This document shows positions 53,547 through 63,297 of a stretch of DNA of 64,000 nucleotides, piece after piece. Both the position numbers and the translations under genes were made by a program. The stretch is from the NCBI GenBank assembly GCA_014763895.1, contig JACXUM010000010.1, positions 1-64,000 on the forward strand, given 5' to 3'. Source of the stretch: Campylobacterales bacterium. GTDB taxonomy: Bacteria > Campylobacterota > Campylobacteria > Campylobacterales > Sulfurovaceae. The notes under the pieces were generated by a model. The model searched no databases. It had not been told where the DNA came from and saw only the letters and a program-made list of their open reading frames with translations. Positions within the stretch are counted from its first letter, which is position 1. Each line of letters begins with the position of its first letter.

Positions 53547-54743
53547 ATGCAAAGAAGAGATTTTTTAAAAGCTTCGGTTGTGGCATCTGCGGCGATCATG
53601 GGTACTTCTGCTACTGCAGACGTTACCAGGCAGCCTGTTGACAATCGTAAGATCTCAGATATCCCGTTCCCTGAGAAACAGCCGTTGATCACTTATTCGG
53701 ATAGGCCACCTTTGTTAGAATCTCCAAGAAATGTATTCACCAATTCTATTACGCCAAATGACCAGTTTTTTGTTAGATGGCATATGCCGGATATTCCGAC
53801 AAAGATCGATCCGGATACCTATACGATCAAGATTGACGGTTTGGTTGAAAGAGAGTTGACGATCACGCTGAATCAGCTTAAAACTGAGTTTGAACAGGTT
53901 GAGGTAACCGCGGTATTGCAATGCGGTGGAAACAGCCGTTCAGCATTCGTTCCTGTTGCCGGAGGAATCCAGTGGGGAAGCGGCGCAATGGGATGTGCCA
54001 AATGGAAAGGCGTAAGGTTAAGCGATCTGCTTAACAAGGCCGGTTTGAAAAAAGAGGCACATTGGCTCGGATTTAATGGGTTGGACAATGCGGTTTACTA
54101 TAAAACACCGAACTTTGTGCGTGAATTGGAGCTGGAAGAACTGGATGACCATGTGATCGTAGCCTATGAGATGAACGGTGAAGATCTGCCGTATCTAAAC
54201 GGTTATCCCTTGCGTCTTGTTATCCCCGGGTACTATTCGGACAGCTGGGTGAAGATGCTGAGCCATATTACCGTAACCGATAAATATAAATCGCTTTTCT
54301 TCATGGATGTTGCCTATCGTGTACCGGACAATGAATGTGAATGTGAAACACCTGATAAGAAGTTTGAAAAGACCAAACCGATCACAAAAATGAATGTTAA
54401 GTCGGTTATCGGATATCCGATCAACGGAGCAACGCTTTACCATAACTCACAAGTAGTGGTTCGCGGTGTGGCATTTGATGACGGTCATGGCATCAGAGAC
54501 GTTATGATTTCAACCGATGAGGGTAAGACATGGAATCGGGCATTGCTTGAGAATAATGTAGACAGATATGCTTTCAGAAGTTTTAGATACGGATTCAAAC
54601 CGTCCCAGCACGGTAAGTTGACCATTATGGCCAAAGCCATCAACTGGTTAGGCGAAGAGCAGCCTTTGGCTAAAGATATCGGCTGGAATCATGGCGGGTA
54701 CAGATATAACGGTATCGATACGGTTACAGTAGAAGTGATATAA
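53547..54743 (+). CDS. sorA: Sulfite dehydrogenase, molybdopterin subunit (SorA type)
   Basis: 398 residues from ATG 53547; an upstream frame start at 53502 would precede the promoter. Twin-arginine signal MQRRDFLKASVVASAAIMG, so it is folded before export. Sulfite-oxidase fold with the Moco-ligating Cys in VTAVLQCGGNSRSAFVP, then WGSGAMGCAKWKGVRLSDLL and GYPLRLVIPGYYSDSWVKML. A C-terminal Ig-like dimer domain follows (about 285-398). It oxidises sulfite (or a related compound) in the periplasm and hands electrons to the cytochrome encoded next. It is a molybdenum enzyme, which fits the mod cluster in this window. Confidence 0.88.
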   Translation: MQRRDFLKASVVASAAIMGTSATADVTRQPVDNRKISDIPFPEKQPLITYSDRPPLLESPRNVFTNSITPNDQFFVRWHMPDIPTKIDPDTYTIKIDGLVERELTITLNQLKTEFEQVEVTAVLQCGGNSRSAFVPVAGGIQWGSGAMGCAKWKGVRLSDLLNKAGLKKEAHWLGFNGLDNAVYYKTPNFVRELELEELDDHVIVAYEMNGEDLPYLNGYPLRLVIPGYYSDSWVKMLSHITVTDKYKSLFFMDVAYRVPDNECECETPDKKFEKTKPITKMNVKSVIGYPINGATLYHNSQVVVRGVAFDDGHGIRDVMISTDEGKTWNRALLENNVDRYAFRSFRYGFKPSQHGKLTIMAKAINWLGEEQPLAKDIGWNHGGYRYNGIDTVTVEVI

Positions 54744-54752
54744 GGAAATAAG

Positions 54753-55061
54753 ATGAAAAAAATACTATTAATTGCCCTCTCGAGTATGACTATGCTGAGC
54801 GCACAAGTACAAGAGAATGTAGAAGTTCCTTATATCCCTTATGAGATCAAAATGGGAAAAGGTTTTGACACGGTTCAAGCAAACTGCTTGATGTGTCATT
54901 CGTTTGGATACATTATCAACCAAGGACCACAGTCAAGAGATTTCTGGGCTAAAAAAGTTGATAAAATGATCGTGCACTTCAAAGCGCCTATCACCAAAGA
55001 AGATGCCAAGACCGTCACCAACTATCTCTTTGAACAGTACGGAAACGGAAAAGAAAAATAA
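54753..55061 (+). CDS. sorB: Monohaem cytochrome c subunit (SorB type)
   Basis: 102 residues with a signal peptide (1-17, LLIALSSMTMLSA). One haem-binding motif CLMCH near residue 48; His is axial ligand, and a Met further on may be the second. It starts nine bases after sorA with AAGGAAATAAG, so it is the electron acceptor of the SorA protein. Confidence 0.85.
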   Translation: MKKILLIALSSMTMLSAQVQENVEVPYIPYEIKMGKGFDTVQANCLMCHSFGYIINQGPQSRDFWAKKVDKMIVHFKAPITKEDAKTVTNYLFEQYGNGKEK

Positions 55062-55071
55062 TCAATAGTTT

Positions 55072-55491
55072 TTAAAAGGCTTTATGTTCTTTTGCAACAG
55101 GAAGCCCGGAGCGTATCCATTCTGTGATACCTCCGCCAAGATTGAGCGGAACAAATCCCTGTTTTTCTAGAATCCTCGATGCTGCAATGCTTCGATTGCC
55201 GCTATGGCAATAGACAATTACTTTCTTGTTTTTATCCCTGTTTAATTTGGTAAGATTCTCAGATAATACGCTTAACGGAATCAGTTTTGCTCCGCTGATA
55301 TGGCCTTGAGTAAACTCCTGCTGTGTTCGGACATCAAGTAACGTTACGTTGTGATCATCTTGAAGCATTTGATAAGCCTGTTTGGGCGTGATGGTTTCAA
55401 AGTTTGCCAGTATCCATCCTTTGGTATAGGCAAAATAACCAAAAAGTACTGCTATCGCTACCCAATAAAGCCGATTAGTGTAGTGTTTCAT
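55072..55491 (-). CDS. Membrane-anchored rhodanese-like protein
   Basis: 139 residues. One N-terminal membrane segment (residues 8-25), then a rhodanese domain with active-site loop VIVYCHSGNRSIAAS (Cys about 95) and LDVRTQQEFTQGHI. The domain would face the periplasm. It may transfer sulfane sulfur, consistent with the neighbouring sulfite dehydrogenase, to which it is convergent. Confidence 0.85.
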   Translation of the reverse strand: MKHYTNRLYWVAIAVLFGYFAYTKGWILANFETITPKQAYQMLQDDHNVTLLDVRTQQEFTQGHISGAKLIPLSVLSENLTKLNRDKNKKVIVYCHSGNRSIAASRILEKQGFVPLNLGGGITEWIRSGLPVAKEHKAF

Positions 55492-55661
55492 AAATTTTCC
55501 TTTTACAAGGTATTCAAAAAGTTTGATGATATTCTAGCCATTATTTATAAACGAAAAGTATTTTTTCTCTGTTTCACATAGTTACATTCCTCAAAACTAA
55601 TCTTTTAAAGCTTTCAAAGCACAAAAACACTTTAATACTCTTTTGGATAATATAAAGCTAA

Positions 55662-55760
55662 TATTCTGGGAATACTCTCGTTACAACTCAGCCTTATGTC
55701 AGGTGCGAAAGAGCGGGAATAATCCGAGATAAGGCAAGGTTTTTTACCTGCTTTTATCTC
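55662..55760 (+). promoter_or_regulatory. Structured leader before nuoA with alternative helices
   Basis: Possible pairings: TATTC / GAATA near 55664-55676; GCCTTAT 55691-55697 with ATAAGGC 55729-55735; CGG / CCG inside that loop; GC-AGGT with ACCTGC (55733-55751) followed by TTTT; and GAGATAA 55726-55732 with TTATCTC 55754-55760. The ATAAGGC and GAGATAA strands overlap, so these helices exclude one another, as in attenuators or riboswitches. A possible -10 (GATAATAT) lies near 55646. Confidence 0.45.
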
Positions 55761-55790
55761 CAAGAAGAATGACAAAAAAAGGGATTAAGA

Positions 55791-56180
55791 ATGACTCATG
55801 TAATGACAGAACATCCGTATTTTGGGATATTTGTTCTATTTGCGTTGACCGCAGTTGCATTTCCTGCAACGCTTTTTTTAGCACGGTTTGTCAGTAGAAA
55901 GCTTGCAAGACTGGATACTGAAAAATTGAAACTTACGATCTATGAATGTGGACCTGAGGTAACGAAACAGCCCAATACGATCTCTGCGCAGTTTTATTTG
56001 ATAGCGCTTTTGTTTATCTTGTTCGATGTTGAGATCATCTTTATGTTCCCATGGGCAATCGACTTTAAATTGCTTGGTTGGTTTGGTTTTGCAGAGATGA
56101 TACTGTTTATTGTATTGCTTGCGATTGGTTTTGTATATGCATGGAAGAAAGGAGCACTTGAATGGCACAGCATCAAGTAA
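55791..56180 (+). CDS. nuoA: Complex I subunit NuoA
   Basis: 129 residues, three membrane segments. Family motif [15 protein letters not shown] (the usual YECG) and [22 protein letters not shown]. It is a proton-channel-side small subunit of NADH-quinone oxidoreductase. AAGGG lies eight bases before the ATG. Its end overlaps nuoB by 19 bases. Confidence 0.95.
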   Translation: MTHVMTEHPYFGIFVLFALTAVAFPATLFLARFVSRKLARLDTEKLKLTIYECGPEVTKQPNTISAQFYLIALLFILFDVEIIFMFPWAIDFKLLGWFGFAEMILFIVLLAIGFVYAWKKGALEWHSIK

Positions 56181-56680
56181 ATTATGCCAGCTCTGCTGGA
56201 TTGCCGATAGCATTGACTTCGGTAGACAAACTCGTAAACTGGGGAAGATCGAACTCTCTTTGGCCTTTGACATACGGTCTGGCATGTTGTGCGATCGAAA
56301 TGATGGCATCGGGTGCGAGCCGTTATGACTTCGACCGTATGGGAACGATCTTTAGAGCTTCACCTAGACAGGCGGATGTAATGATCCTTGCAGGAACGCT
56401 TTCCAAAAAACATGCTGAATTTGCAAGAAGATTGTATGATCAGATGACTGAACCAAAATGGGTTATCTCGATGGGTTCATGTGCCAACACGGGGGGTATG
56501 TTCAATACCTATGCTACAGTACAGGGGGTTGACCGTATCGTTCCTGTTGATATCTATCTGCCAGGATGTGCCCCTAGACCTGAAACGCTTCAATATGCAT
56601 TGATGATGCTTCAAAAGAAGATCCGTAAGGAATCTGCGAATATGAAAAAGAATGAAAAACAAAACTTGAGGTTAGTGTAA
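56162..56680 (+). CDS. nuoB: Complex I subunit NuoB (N2 cluster)
   Basis: 172 residues. The four Cys for cluster N2 are seen in [19 protein letters not shown] and [10 protein letters not shown]. It passes electrons to quinone. AAGGAGC is seven bases before ATG. It ends one base into nuoC. Confidence 0.96.
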   Translation: MAQHQVNYASSAGLPIALTSVDKLVNWGRSNSLWPLTYGLACCAIEMMASGASRYDFDRMGTIFRASPRQADVMILAGTLSKKHAEFARRLYDQMTEPKWVISMGSCANTGGMFNTYATVQGVDRIVPVDIYLPGCAPRPETLQYALMMLQKKIRKESANMKKNEKQNLRLV

Positions 56681-57462
56681 TGAGAAAATATACGCCAAAA
56701 GACAATGTGCAGGCAAAAGCTTACTATACGGATAGATTTTGGGCAGCCCCGCGTGTTCCAAGGGAAGCAGTGGAAGAGGGTGGTCACTTTGAAAAAGTGG
56801 TTTCGGCTCTTGGAGAGTCTGTAAAAGAATCTTATATCGAAGTGGGACAGCTGGTTTTACATATCGCCTCTACCGACAATTTCGCAGTGATCAAAACACT
56901 CAAAGAGGTCTGCGGATACACCCAATGTTCTGAGCAGAGCGCAGTGGATTATCTGGCCCGAGATGGAGAATTCGAACTTTTCTATCAGCTTTTGAACGTT
57001 CATGAAGCAAAAAGAGTACGCGTTGTATGCCGCATCAAAAAGAATGAAGCGATCGAAAGTATCGTTCCTTTGTTCAACTCTGCGAACTTCGCAGAAAGAG
57101 AGATGTTCGATATGTTCGGTATCCAGGTCAATAACCATCCATTCCTCAAAAGGATCTTGATGCCGGATGACTGGGAAGGACATCCATTGCTCAAAACTTA
57201 TCCGTTGCACGGTGATGAATTTGCATCCTGGTATGAAGTTGATAAGATCTTCGGGAAAGAGTACCGTGATGTTATCGGTCCTGAGAACAGAGACCCAGCA
57301 CATATTGACAGATATGATACAAAGCGTTTTGCAAGAGTGGGATATGAAGTGCCGTTTGGTACAGATATCTCAGAGGGTGAAACAGAGCAGTCAATCGAGT
57401 ATAGTGAAACATTTATGGTTAATTACAACAAGTCATCCAAACAATTGGATAAGAGAAAGTAG
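56680..57462 (+). CDS. nuoC: Complex I subunit NuoC
   Basis: 260 residues. The 30-kDa subunit motif FAEREMFDMFGIQVNNHPFLKRILMPDDWEGHPLLKTYPL lies at about 135-173 (quoted here as its landmark residues ERE, DMFGI, HP, RIL, DDWEGHPL). It belongs to the peripheral arm. A 40-residue N-terminal stretch before the family core is longer than in E. coli, where NuoC is fused to NuoD. Confidence 0.94.
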   Translation: MRKYTPKDNVQAKAYYTDRFWAAPRVPREAVEEGGHFEKVVSALGESVKESYIEVGQLVLHIASTDNFAVIKTLKEVCGYTQCSEQSAVDYLARDGEFELFYQLLNVHEAKRVRVVCRIKKNEAIESIVPLFNSANFAEREMFDMFGIQVNNHPFLKRILMPDDWEGHPLLKTYPLHGDEFASWYEVDKIFGKEYRDVIGPENRDPAHIDRYDTKRFARVGYEVPFGTDISEGETEQSIEYSETFMVNYNKSSKQLDKRK

Positions 57463-57471
57463 GGAGGGAAG

Positions 57472-58698
57472 ATGCAACAGCCAAATAAATTAACCCCATT
57501 CTTTGAAAACCTCAATTTTGAGCGTGAAAACAATACAATGGTGATCAACTTCGGTCCTCAGCACCCTTCCGCACACGGACAGTTGAGATTGGTCCTTGAG
57601 CTTGACGGAGAGCTTGTAACGAAAGCATATCCGGATATCGGTTATCTTCACCGTGGTATCGAAAAAATGGCAGAGAATATGACCTATAATGAATTCTTGC
57701 CGACAACGGACAGGCTTGACTATATCGCATCTACAGCCAATAACTATGCGTATGCATTGGCGGTAGAGAAGCTTCTTGGCATTGAAGCACCAAGACGTGC
57801 GCAGGTGATCAGAACGATGCTGCTTGAGCTTAACCGTATCATCTCTCACCTCTTCTTCCTGGCAACCCATGCACTGGATGTCGGGGCAATGTCAGTATTC
57901 TTGTATGCATTCCGTGAACGTGAATTTGCAATGGATTTGATGGAAGATTATTGTGGTGCCCGTTTGACTCATTCTGCAGTGCGTATCGGCGGAGTGCCGT
58001 TAGATCTTCCTGAAGGTTGGGTAGAGAAATTAGCGGCTTACATCGCAAAATTGCCAGAAGAGATCCAAACTTATGAAGATCTTTTGACAGAAAACCGTAT
58101 CTGGAAGATGCGTTTGGAAGATGTCGGTGTGATCTCTGCAGAAGATGCACTCAACTGGGGATGTACAGGTCCTATGTTGAGAGGTTCAGGCGTGAAATAC
58201 GATATCAGAAAAGAAGAGCCGTATGAGCTTTATGCGGAGCTTGATTTTGATATTCCTGTCAGTGACAGATGTGATTCTTACGGACGTTATAGACTCTATA
58301 TGGAAGAGATGAAAGAATCGATCAAGATACTCAAACAGTTGATCCCGATGTATGCTCAAACAGAGCCTCAGTTGATGGCGCATGCACCGCAATACATTTC
58401 TGCCCCAAAAGAAGAGATTATGACACAAAACTATGCTTTGATGCAGCATTTTGTATTGGTAACACAGGGTATGAGACCGCCAAAAGGTGAAGTGTATGTG
58501 CCGACAGAATCTCCAAAAGGAGAGCTTGGATTCTATATCAAATCAGAAGGTGAGCCGTATGCTTACAGACTCAAGTGTAGAGCACCGAGTTTCTTCCATA
58601 CCGGTTTATTGCAAGAGATCTTGGTCGGAACTTATATTGCCGACGTTGTAACGATTATTGGTTCGACCAATATCGTATTCGGTGAAGTTGATCGTTAA
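57472..58698 (+). CDS. nuoD: Complex I subunit NuoD
   Basis: 408 residues. 49-kDa subunit with [33 protein letters not shown] and the C-terminal quinone-site region ending [18 protein letters not shown]. Together with NuoB it forms the quinone-binding site. AGGGAGGGAAG precedes the ATG. Confidence 0.96.
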   Translation: MQQPNKLTPFFENLNFERENNTMVINFGPQHPSAHGQLRLVLELDGELVTKAYPDIGYLHRGIEKMAENMTYNEFLPTTDRLDYIASTANNYAYALAVEKLLGIEAPRRAQVIRTMLLELNRIISHLFFLATHALDVGAMSVFLYAFREREFAMDLMEDYCGARLTHSAVRIGGVPLDLPEGWVEKLAAYIAKLPEEIQTYEDLLTENRIWKMRLEDVGVISAEDALNWGCTGPMLRGSGVKYDIRKEEPYELYAELDFDIPVSDRCDSYGRYRLYMEEMKESIKILKQLIPMYAQTEPQLMAHAPQYISAPKEEIMTQNYALMQHFVLVTQGMRPPKGEVYVPTESPKGELGFYIKSEGEPYAYRLKCRAPSFFHTGLLQEILVGTYIADVVTIIGSTNIVFGEVDR

Positions 58699-58709
58699 GG
58701 AGTAAAGAA

Positions 58710-59027
58710 ATGAAAAGATATGATTTAAGACATCTTCACGATGATTTTTACGACAGAATGGTCGAACTGATCGACAGGGGATTGAAAGTCGGGGAAGTGG
58801 GTATCTTCCTTTTTGAAGTAGGGGATTTCTCTTCTATTCAGAAAAGTGCCGATGTGATCAAAGCAACAGGGCATGATCTAATGAACTCGCTGAAATTCAA
58901 TGAGGTTGATTGGACGATCGTTGTCAAAAAAGTTGCTCCCCAGATCCAAAAAGAGCGCCAAGAAAAACTCAAAGCTGTAGCAGTTGAAGCAACAGAAGAG
59001 CAAAATGAAGAAGAGAAGGCCCAATAA
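58710..59027 (+). CDS. Small NuoE-position protein of Campylobacterota complex I
   Basis: 105 residues, no cysteines, so it cannot hold the 2Fe-2S cluster of true NuoE. Core motif DRGLKVGEVGIFLFEVGDFSSIQKSADVI and an acidic tail (ATEEQNEEEKAQ). In Campylobacter and Helicobacter, similarly placed proteins replace NuoE and the complex does not use NADH. The function is presumably structural or for docking of the electron-input protein. ATG overlap of one base with the next gene. Confidence 0.82.
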   Translation: MKRYDLRHLHDDFYDRMVELIDRGLKVGEVGIFLFEVGDFSSIQKSADVIKATGHDLMNSLKFNEVDWTIVVKKVAPQIQKERQEKLKAVAVEATEEQNEEEKAQ

Positions 59028-61036
59028 TGTCAAAGCTTGTATTCTCTACTTGGAGGGGTGAATTTATCGATAACCGCGGTAAATCCCCGGATGAGTTGAG
59101 TGAATCTGCTTTTAAGCTTCCTGAGACCTACCATGGAGAGAAAGATTCAAAAGCATTTATCGGATGGGATGGCGTAGCCATTTTTGACGAGGATATCGAT
59201 GCGATTGAATTGGCATCCCAGTATGCGGCACAATATCAGCAGTATTCAGAGGCATGCGGACGATGTGCTCCTGGAAGATGGGGTGGAAGGATCTTGTATG
59301 ATTTGCTTGACAAGATAGCCAGAGGCGAAGGTTCGCATGACGATATCGCTCACCTCAAAGAGATCAGTCAGACGATGATGGCTACATCAAAATGTGAGAT
59401 CGGGAAAACAGTACCAAAACCGATCCTTGATTTGATGGAGCATTATAAAGTGCAGTTTGACGAGGCGATCAATGGGCAAAAACCTTCCAAACATTACGGG
59501 AAAGATATCACCTACATCGCAAAAGTAACAGCACCGTGTACAGACATGTGTCCTGCCCACGTCGATATTCCTGCCTATATCGAAGGTGTCAGGGATATGA
59601 TTTTTACCGATTCTTTGGCTGCGACAAGACAAACCATGCCGTTGGCGCATACCTGTGGCCGTGTATGTCCGCATCCATGTGAAGATGCTTGTCGAAGAGC
59701 GAACCTGGATGAGCCGATCTCCATTATGGAGCTTAAACGTCTGGGAGCTGATTATGAGACTGATCATGGATTGCCATGGCAGCACCCGCAAGAGCCTAAA
59801 GCGCTTAGAAATGACGGTAAGAAAGTAGCCATCGTTGGGGCTGGTCCTGCGGGGCTTACGGCAGCCTATTATCTTGCACTTGAGGGAATCAAAGTCGATA
59901 TATTTGAAGAACTTCCGGTCCTTGGGGGTGAGGTGGCAGTAGGTGTGCCTCAGTATCGTATGCCGATTGAGAAATATAACAAAGATATTGAACTGGTTAC
60001 ATCAATGGAAGGGGTAGATGTCTATACCAACCACCGTGTCAATGCCGAGCGTCTTAAAGAGCTGGATGCCGAGTATGATGCAACACTGCTTGCATTTGGA
60101 ACGCGTCTTTCCAAGAAGATCTATGCCAATAACGAAAATCAGAAGATGGGCGGATATTGGGGTGCGATCGCGATGCTTGATAAGGTCAACCTTTGGAGCA
60201 AATACGGTATCGGAAGCCCCGTGAGCAATGAACTCAAAGACAAAGTTGTTGTGTGTGTAGGGGGTGGATTTACCTCTATGGATGTGGTAAGATGTTCGAT
60301 CCGTGAAGGGGCTAAAAAAGTGATCATGCTCTATCGCCGTGATGAGGCAACAATCATCCGCAATACGACTTATGAAGAGTATCATGAAGCCGTAGAGGAA
60401 GGTGTTGAATTTATCTTCCACTCAGCAGTAGAAGAGATCTTTGATGATGGTGAGAAGATCACCAAGCTCAAAGTCAACCGTTTTGAACTTGTCCCGGATC
60501 CTGAAGGCGGAAGGGCACAGCTTGTCAAGGTCGAAGGTGCTGATTTTGAGATCGAATGTGATTATCTTATCCCGGCAGTATCTCAAGCAGCTGATCTACA
60601 GTTATTACCCGAAGAGTGGGCTCTTGAGCTTACTTCATGGAACACGTTATTGACAAACGGGAAAGATTATATGACTTCAAGACCGGGTCTTTTTGCTGCA
60701 GGGGACTGTGAGTATGGTCCGATGACGATAGTCAATGCGGTCGGACAGGCAAAGAGGGCAGCTTCGGTCATATCACGATATATCTATGAGGGTAAAACAA
60801 GTTTGACAGATGATGAGATCATGGAAGATCATTTGGCAAAACTGAAAGTCTACGACAAAAAAGAAAAGATCACAGGATGGATGCCTGGATTGCCGCGTGC
60901 AGTGAGCGAGAAACTTGGCGTTGATGAGAGAAAAACGAACAACAAAGAGGTCAACCTTGGATTTACCGGGGAAGAGGCGATCGCTGAAGCAGAAAGATGT
61001 ATGCGTTGTTATTATATTTCAATGGTGGCGGTGTAA
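59027..61036 (+). CDS. GltD-like flavoprotein with NuoF-type iron-sulfur region, electron-input subunit of complex I
   Basis: 669 residues. Residues about 60-140 resemble the C-terminal NuoF 4Fe-4S domain (SEACGRCAPGRWGGR, SKCEIGKTVP), but the third Cys of C-x2-C-x2-C is Gly83. Residues about 165-620 are a GltD-like part: CTDMCPAHVDIPAY and HTCGRVCPHPCEDACRRA for Fe-S clusters, FAD site VAIVGAGPAGLTAAYYLA, NAD(P) site VVVCVGGGFTSMDVV, and FAAGDCEYGPMTIVNAVGQAK. CMRC lies at the end. It takes the place of NuoF and may accept electrons from NADPH or a ferredoxin/flavodoxin; that is inferred. Confidence 0.85.
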   Translation: MSKLVFSTWRGEFIDNRGKSPDELSESAFKLPETYHGEKDSKAFIGWDGVAIFDEDIDAIELASQYAAQYQQYSEACGRCAPGRWGGRILYDLLDKIARGEGSHDDIAHLKEISQTMMATSKCEIGKTVPKPILDLMEHYKVQFDEAINGQKPSKHYGKDITYIAKVTAPCTDMCPAHVDIPAYIEGVRDMIFTDSLAATRQTMPLAHTCGRVCPHPCEDACRRANLDEPISIMELKRLGADYETDHGLPWQHPQEPKALRNDGKKVAIVGAGPAGLTAAYYLALEGIKVDIFEELPVLGGEVAVGVPQYRMPIEKYNKDIELVTSMEGVDVYTNHRVNAERLKELDAEYDATLLAFGTRLSKKIYANNENQKMGGYWGAIAMLDKVNLWSKYGIGSPVSNELKDKVVVCVGGGFTSMDVVRCSIREGAKKVIMLYRRDEATIIRNTTYEEYHEAVEEGVEFIFHSAVEEIFDDGEKITKLKVNRFELVPDPEGGRAQLVKVEGADFEIECDYLIPAVSQAADLQLLPEEWALELTSWNTLLTNGKDYMTSRPGLFAAGDCEYGPMTIVNAVGQAKRAASVISRYIYEGKTSLTDDEIMEDHLAKLKVYDKKEKITGWMPGLPRAVSEKLGVDERKTNNKEVNLGFTGEEAIAEAERCMRCYYISMVAV

Positions 61037-61037
61037 G

Positions 61038-63296
61038 ATGGCCCTACATAATTCGATTCAAAAAGGAAAAGAGATCACCATTACTATTGATGGTAAAGTA
61101 TGTAAAAGTATTTTTGGTAAAACGATCTTGGAGATAGCCAGAGAAAACGGGATCTATATCCCGACAATGTGTTACCTGACGAAGGTTCAGCCGATCGCAT
61201 CGTGCCGTATGTGTATGGTCAGGGTAGAGGGTGTGGATGGATTTATCCTTTCCTGTCAGGAAAAAGCAACGGACGGTGCTGTGATCCAAACGCAAAACAG
61301 TGAGCTCTATAAAGAACGTCAAAACATTATGAAGCTCTATAACGTCAACCACCCGTTAGAGTGTGGTGTTTGCGATAAAAGCGGCGAATGTGACCTCCAG
61401 AATAAAACGATGGAGTTTGATGTTGCAGGGCAAAACTTTACTGCAAGGGAGCAGTCTAGGCCGGTTGAGAACTGGGGACATGTTTCTTATGATCCGGCAC
61501 TCTGTATCATGTGTGAAAAGTGTGTGCGTGTTTCTACGGAGATCACCGGGGATGAGGCGTTGCAGCTGAAGTTTGGTGGATACTCTTCAACAATCATCAA
61601 TGTCAAAAAAGAGAAGAACTATACATCGCTTGGTGAAGCAGCCGCAGTTTGTCCGGTAGGTGCATTGGTAAGTACGGATTTTAAATATACTTCAAATGCA
61701 TGGGAACTTGAAAAGATCCCGAGTGCCTGTCCTCATTGCGGCGGCGGATGCCAGATGTATTATGAGGTCAAGCGCGATGAGATCTATCGAGTGACCAACA
61801 ATTATGAGTTCACAAGTATGTGTGGGGCAGGTAGATTCGGATTTGATTATGCCAATGAAGATGTAACAAAAGATGCAAATGCCTTTACAAAAGCCGTTGA
61901 AGCTTTCAAGGAGGCAAAATCGATCCGTTTTGCGAGTAGCATATCCAATGAAGAGGCTTTGATCCTCCAAAAGCTCAAAGGGAAATACGGCTATAAGCTT
62001 GTATCGCCTGAAGCAAGAGCGTATCAAAATTTTATGAACGCATATGCCTCTGTAACAGGGAAAACCCTTTATGCAGGAACGATGAAGGCACTTTCGCAGT
62101 CCAGAGGGATCATTATTGTGGGTTCACGGGTTAATAATGATGCTCCGATTGTGAAATATCATATCAACATGGCAAGTAAATGGCACAGGGCAAGGGTAGC
62201 TTATCTGCATCCAATGGAAGATAGCGAAATCCAAAATATCGTTACGCAGTATATCAAGTATGAAGCCGGAAGCGAAGAGGGTGTGATGGCACTGCTTGCT
62301 GATGCACTATTAAAAGAGAAAGAACTACCTGAATCCATCAAAGCATTTTTGGCTGATCTGGATATCGGTAATCTCAGTGCAGAAAGCAATGTGGGGGAAG
62401 AAGAGCTTGAAACACTCAAACATTCTTTGGATAAGAAATCAGGGTTCTCTTTGGTCGTGGGCGCAGACCTTTATGCGCATCCGCGTGCAGCTCAGATCGC
62501 AAAACTGGTTGCACTGTTTGAAAAATATGCAGGCTTTAATGTGATTTGCGTACCGCCTGCGGGCAATGCAATGGGTGTATCGTTGATCTGTGACTTGGAT
62601 GATGGAGGCGAAGGATACACCATCGGTTATAATGCTCCGGGTGATTTTACGTTGAGTGCATTGGGTGAGGGCGATCTTGATATGCCGGCGATGAACCAGC
62701 AGGAAGGAACACTGACGACTTTTGACAAACGTGTTGTTCCCATGAATGTTGCGTTGCCATATGGCGGCTATGTGCTTAATGATATAGCCAATGCATTGGG
62801 CTTGAAGGCACAGTATACGATCAACTATACAAAAGAGTTGCCGGTATCAAAAGGATTCAAGGCTATCGAATTTGATGCATTGCCGGATTATTTTGATATC
62901 AACGGAAATGAAAATAGAGGATACCTGCTAGAGAGCGTATCAACACCGGTCAATGAAAGTCTTGAAGAAGTGGCTCAAATTGAGGAATTTGACGGTGCGG
63001 TGATCTATCAGTGCAATAGTGTCGATCAATTCTCGCCATTTACCGCAAAGTGTGATCTGCTTGATAAGGAAGCAGTGCTTTTAGGTTCACAGCAGTTTGC
63101 AATGGCAACCAAACTTCAAAATGGTGATCAGATCGTATTTGAAGTTGACGGTGTACGTTTTGAAAGGCTGTTTAAGATCGATACATCTATGAAAGGAACC
63201 ATAGCACTTAACCCGACATTTGACAGGGGATTAAGTAGTGCTTTGCTATTCTCCTATAGATTTAGCAGGTTAGAATTTGAAAGAGTAGGAAGCTAA
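61038..63296 (+). CDS. nuoG: Complex I subunit NuoG, first copy
   Basis: 752 residues from ATG 61038, one base after the previous stop; a longer open frame upstream overlaps the GltD-like gene. N-terminal 2Fe-2S domain (Cys in TMCYLTK, ASCRMCM, LSCQEK), His-Cys3 cluster HPLECGVCDKSGECD, 4Fe-4S CIMCEKC with CPVG, and N7-type CPHCGGGC with CGAG. The molybdopterin-oxidoreductase-like rest is diverged (about 280-750). It carries electrons from the input module towards NuoI and NuoB. Confidence 0.92.
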   Translation: MALHNSIQKGKEITITIDGKVCKSIFGKTILEIARENGIYIPTMCYLTKVQPIASCRMCMVRVEGVDGFILSCQEKATDGAVIQTQNSELYKERQNIMKLYNVNHPLECGVCDKSGECDLQNKTMEFDVAGQNFTAREQSRPVENWGHVSYDPALCIMCEKCVRVSTEITGDEALQLKFGGYSSTIINVKKEKNYTSLGEAAAVCPVGALVSTDFKYTSNAWELEKIPSACPHCGGGCQMYYEVKRDEIYRVTNNYEFTSMCGAGRFGFDYANEDVTKDANAFTKAVEAFKEAKSIRFASSISNEEALILQKLKGKYGYKLVSPEARAYQNFMNAYASVTGKTLYAGTMKALSQSRGIIIVGSRVNNDAPIVKYHINMASKWHRARVAYLHPMEDSEIQNIVTQYIKYEAGSEEGVMALLADALLKEKELPESIKAFLADLDIGNLSAESNVGEEELETLKHSLDKKSGFSLVVGADLYAHPRAAQIAKLVALFEKYAGFNVICVPPAGNAMGVSLICDLDDGGEGYTIGYNAPGDFTLSALGEGDLDMPAMNQQEGTLTTFDKRVVPMNVALPYGGYVLNDIANALGLKAQYTINYTKELPVSKGFKAIEFDALPDYFDINGNENRGYLLESVSTPVNESLEEVAQIEEFDGAVIYQCNSVDQFSPFTAKCDLLDKEAVLLGSQQFAMATKLQNGDQIVFEVDGVRFERLFKIDTSMKGTIALNPTFDRGLSSALLFSYRFSRLEFERVGS

Positions 63297-63297
63297 G

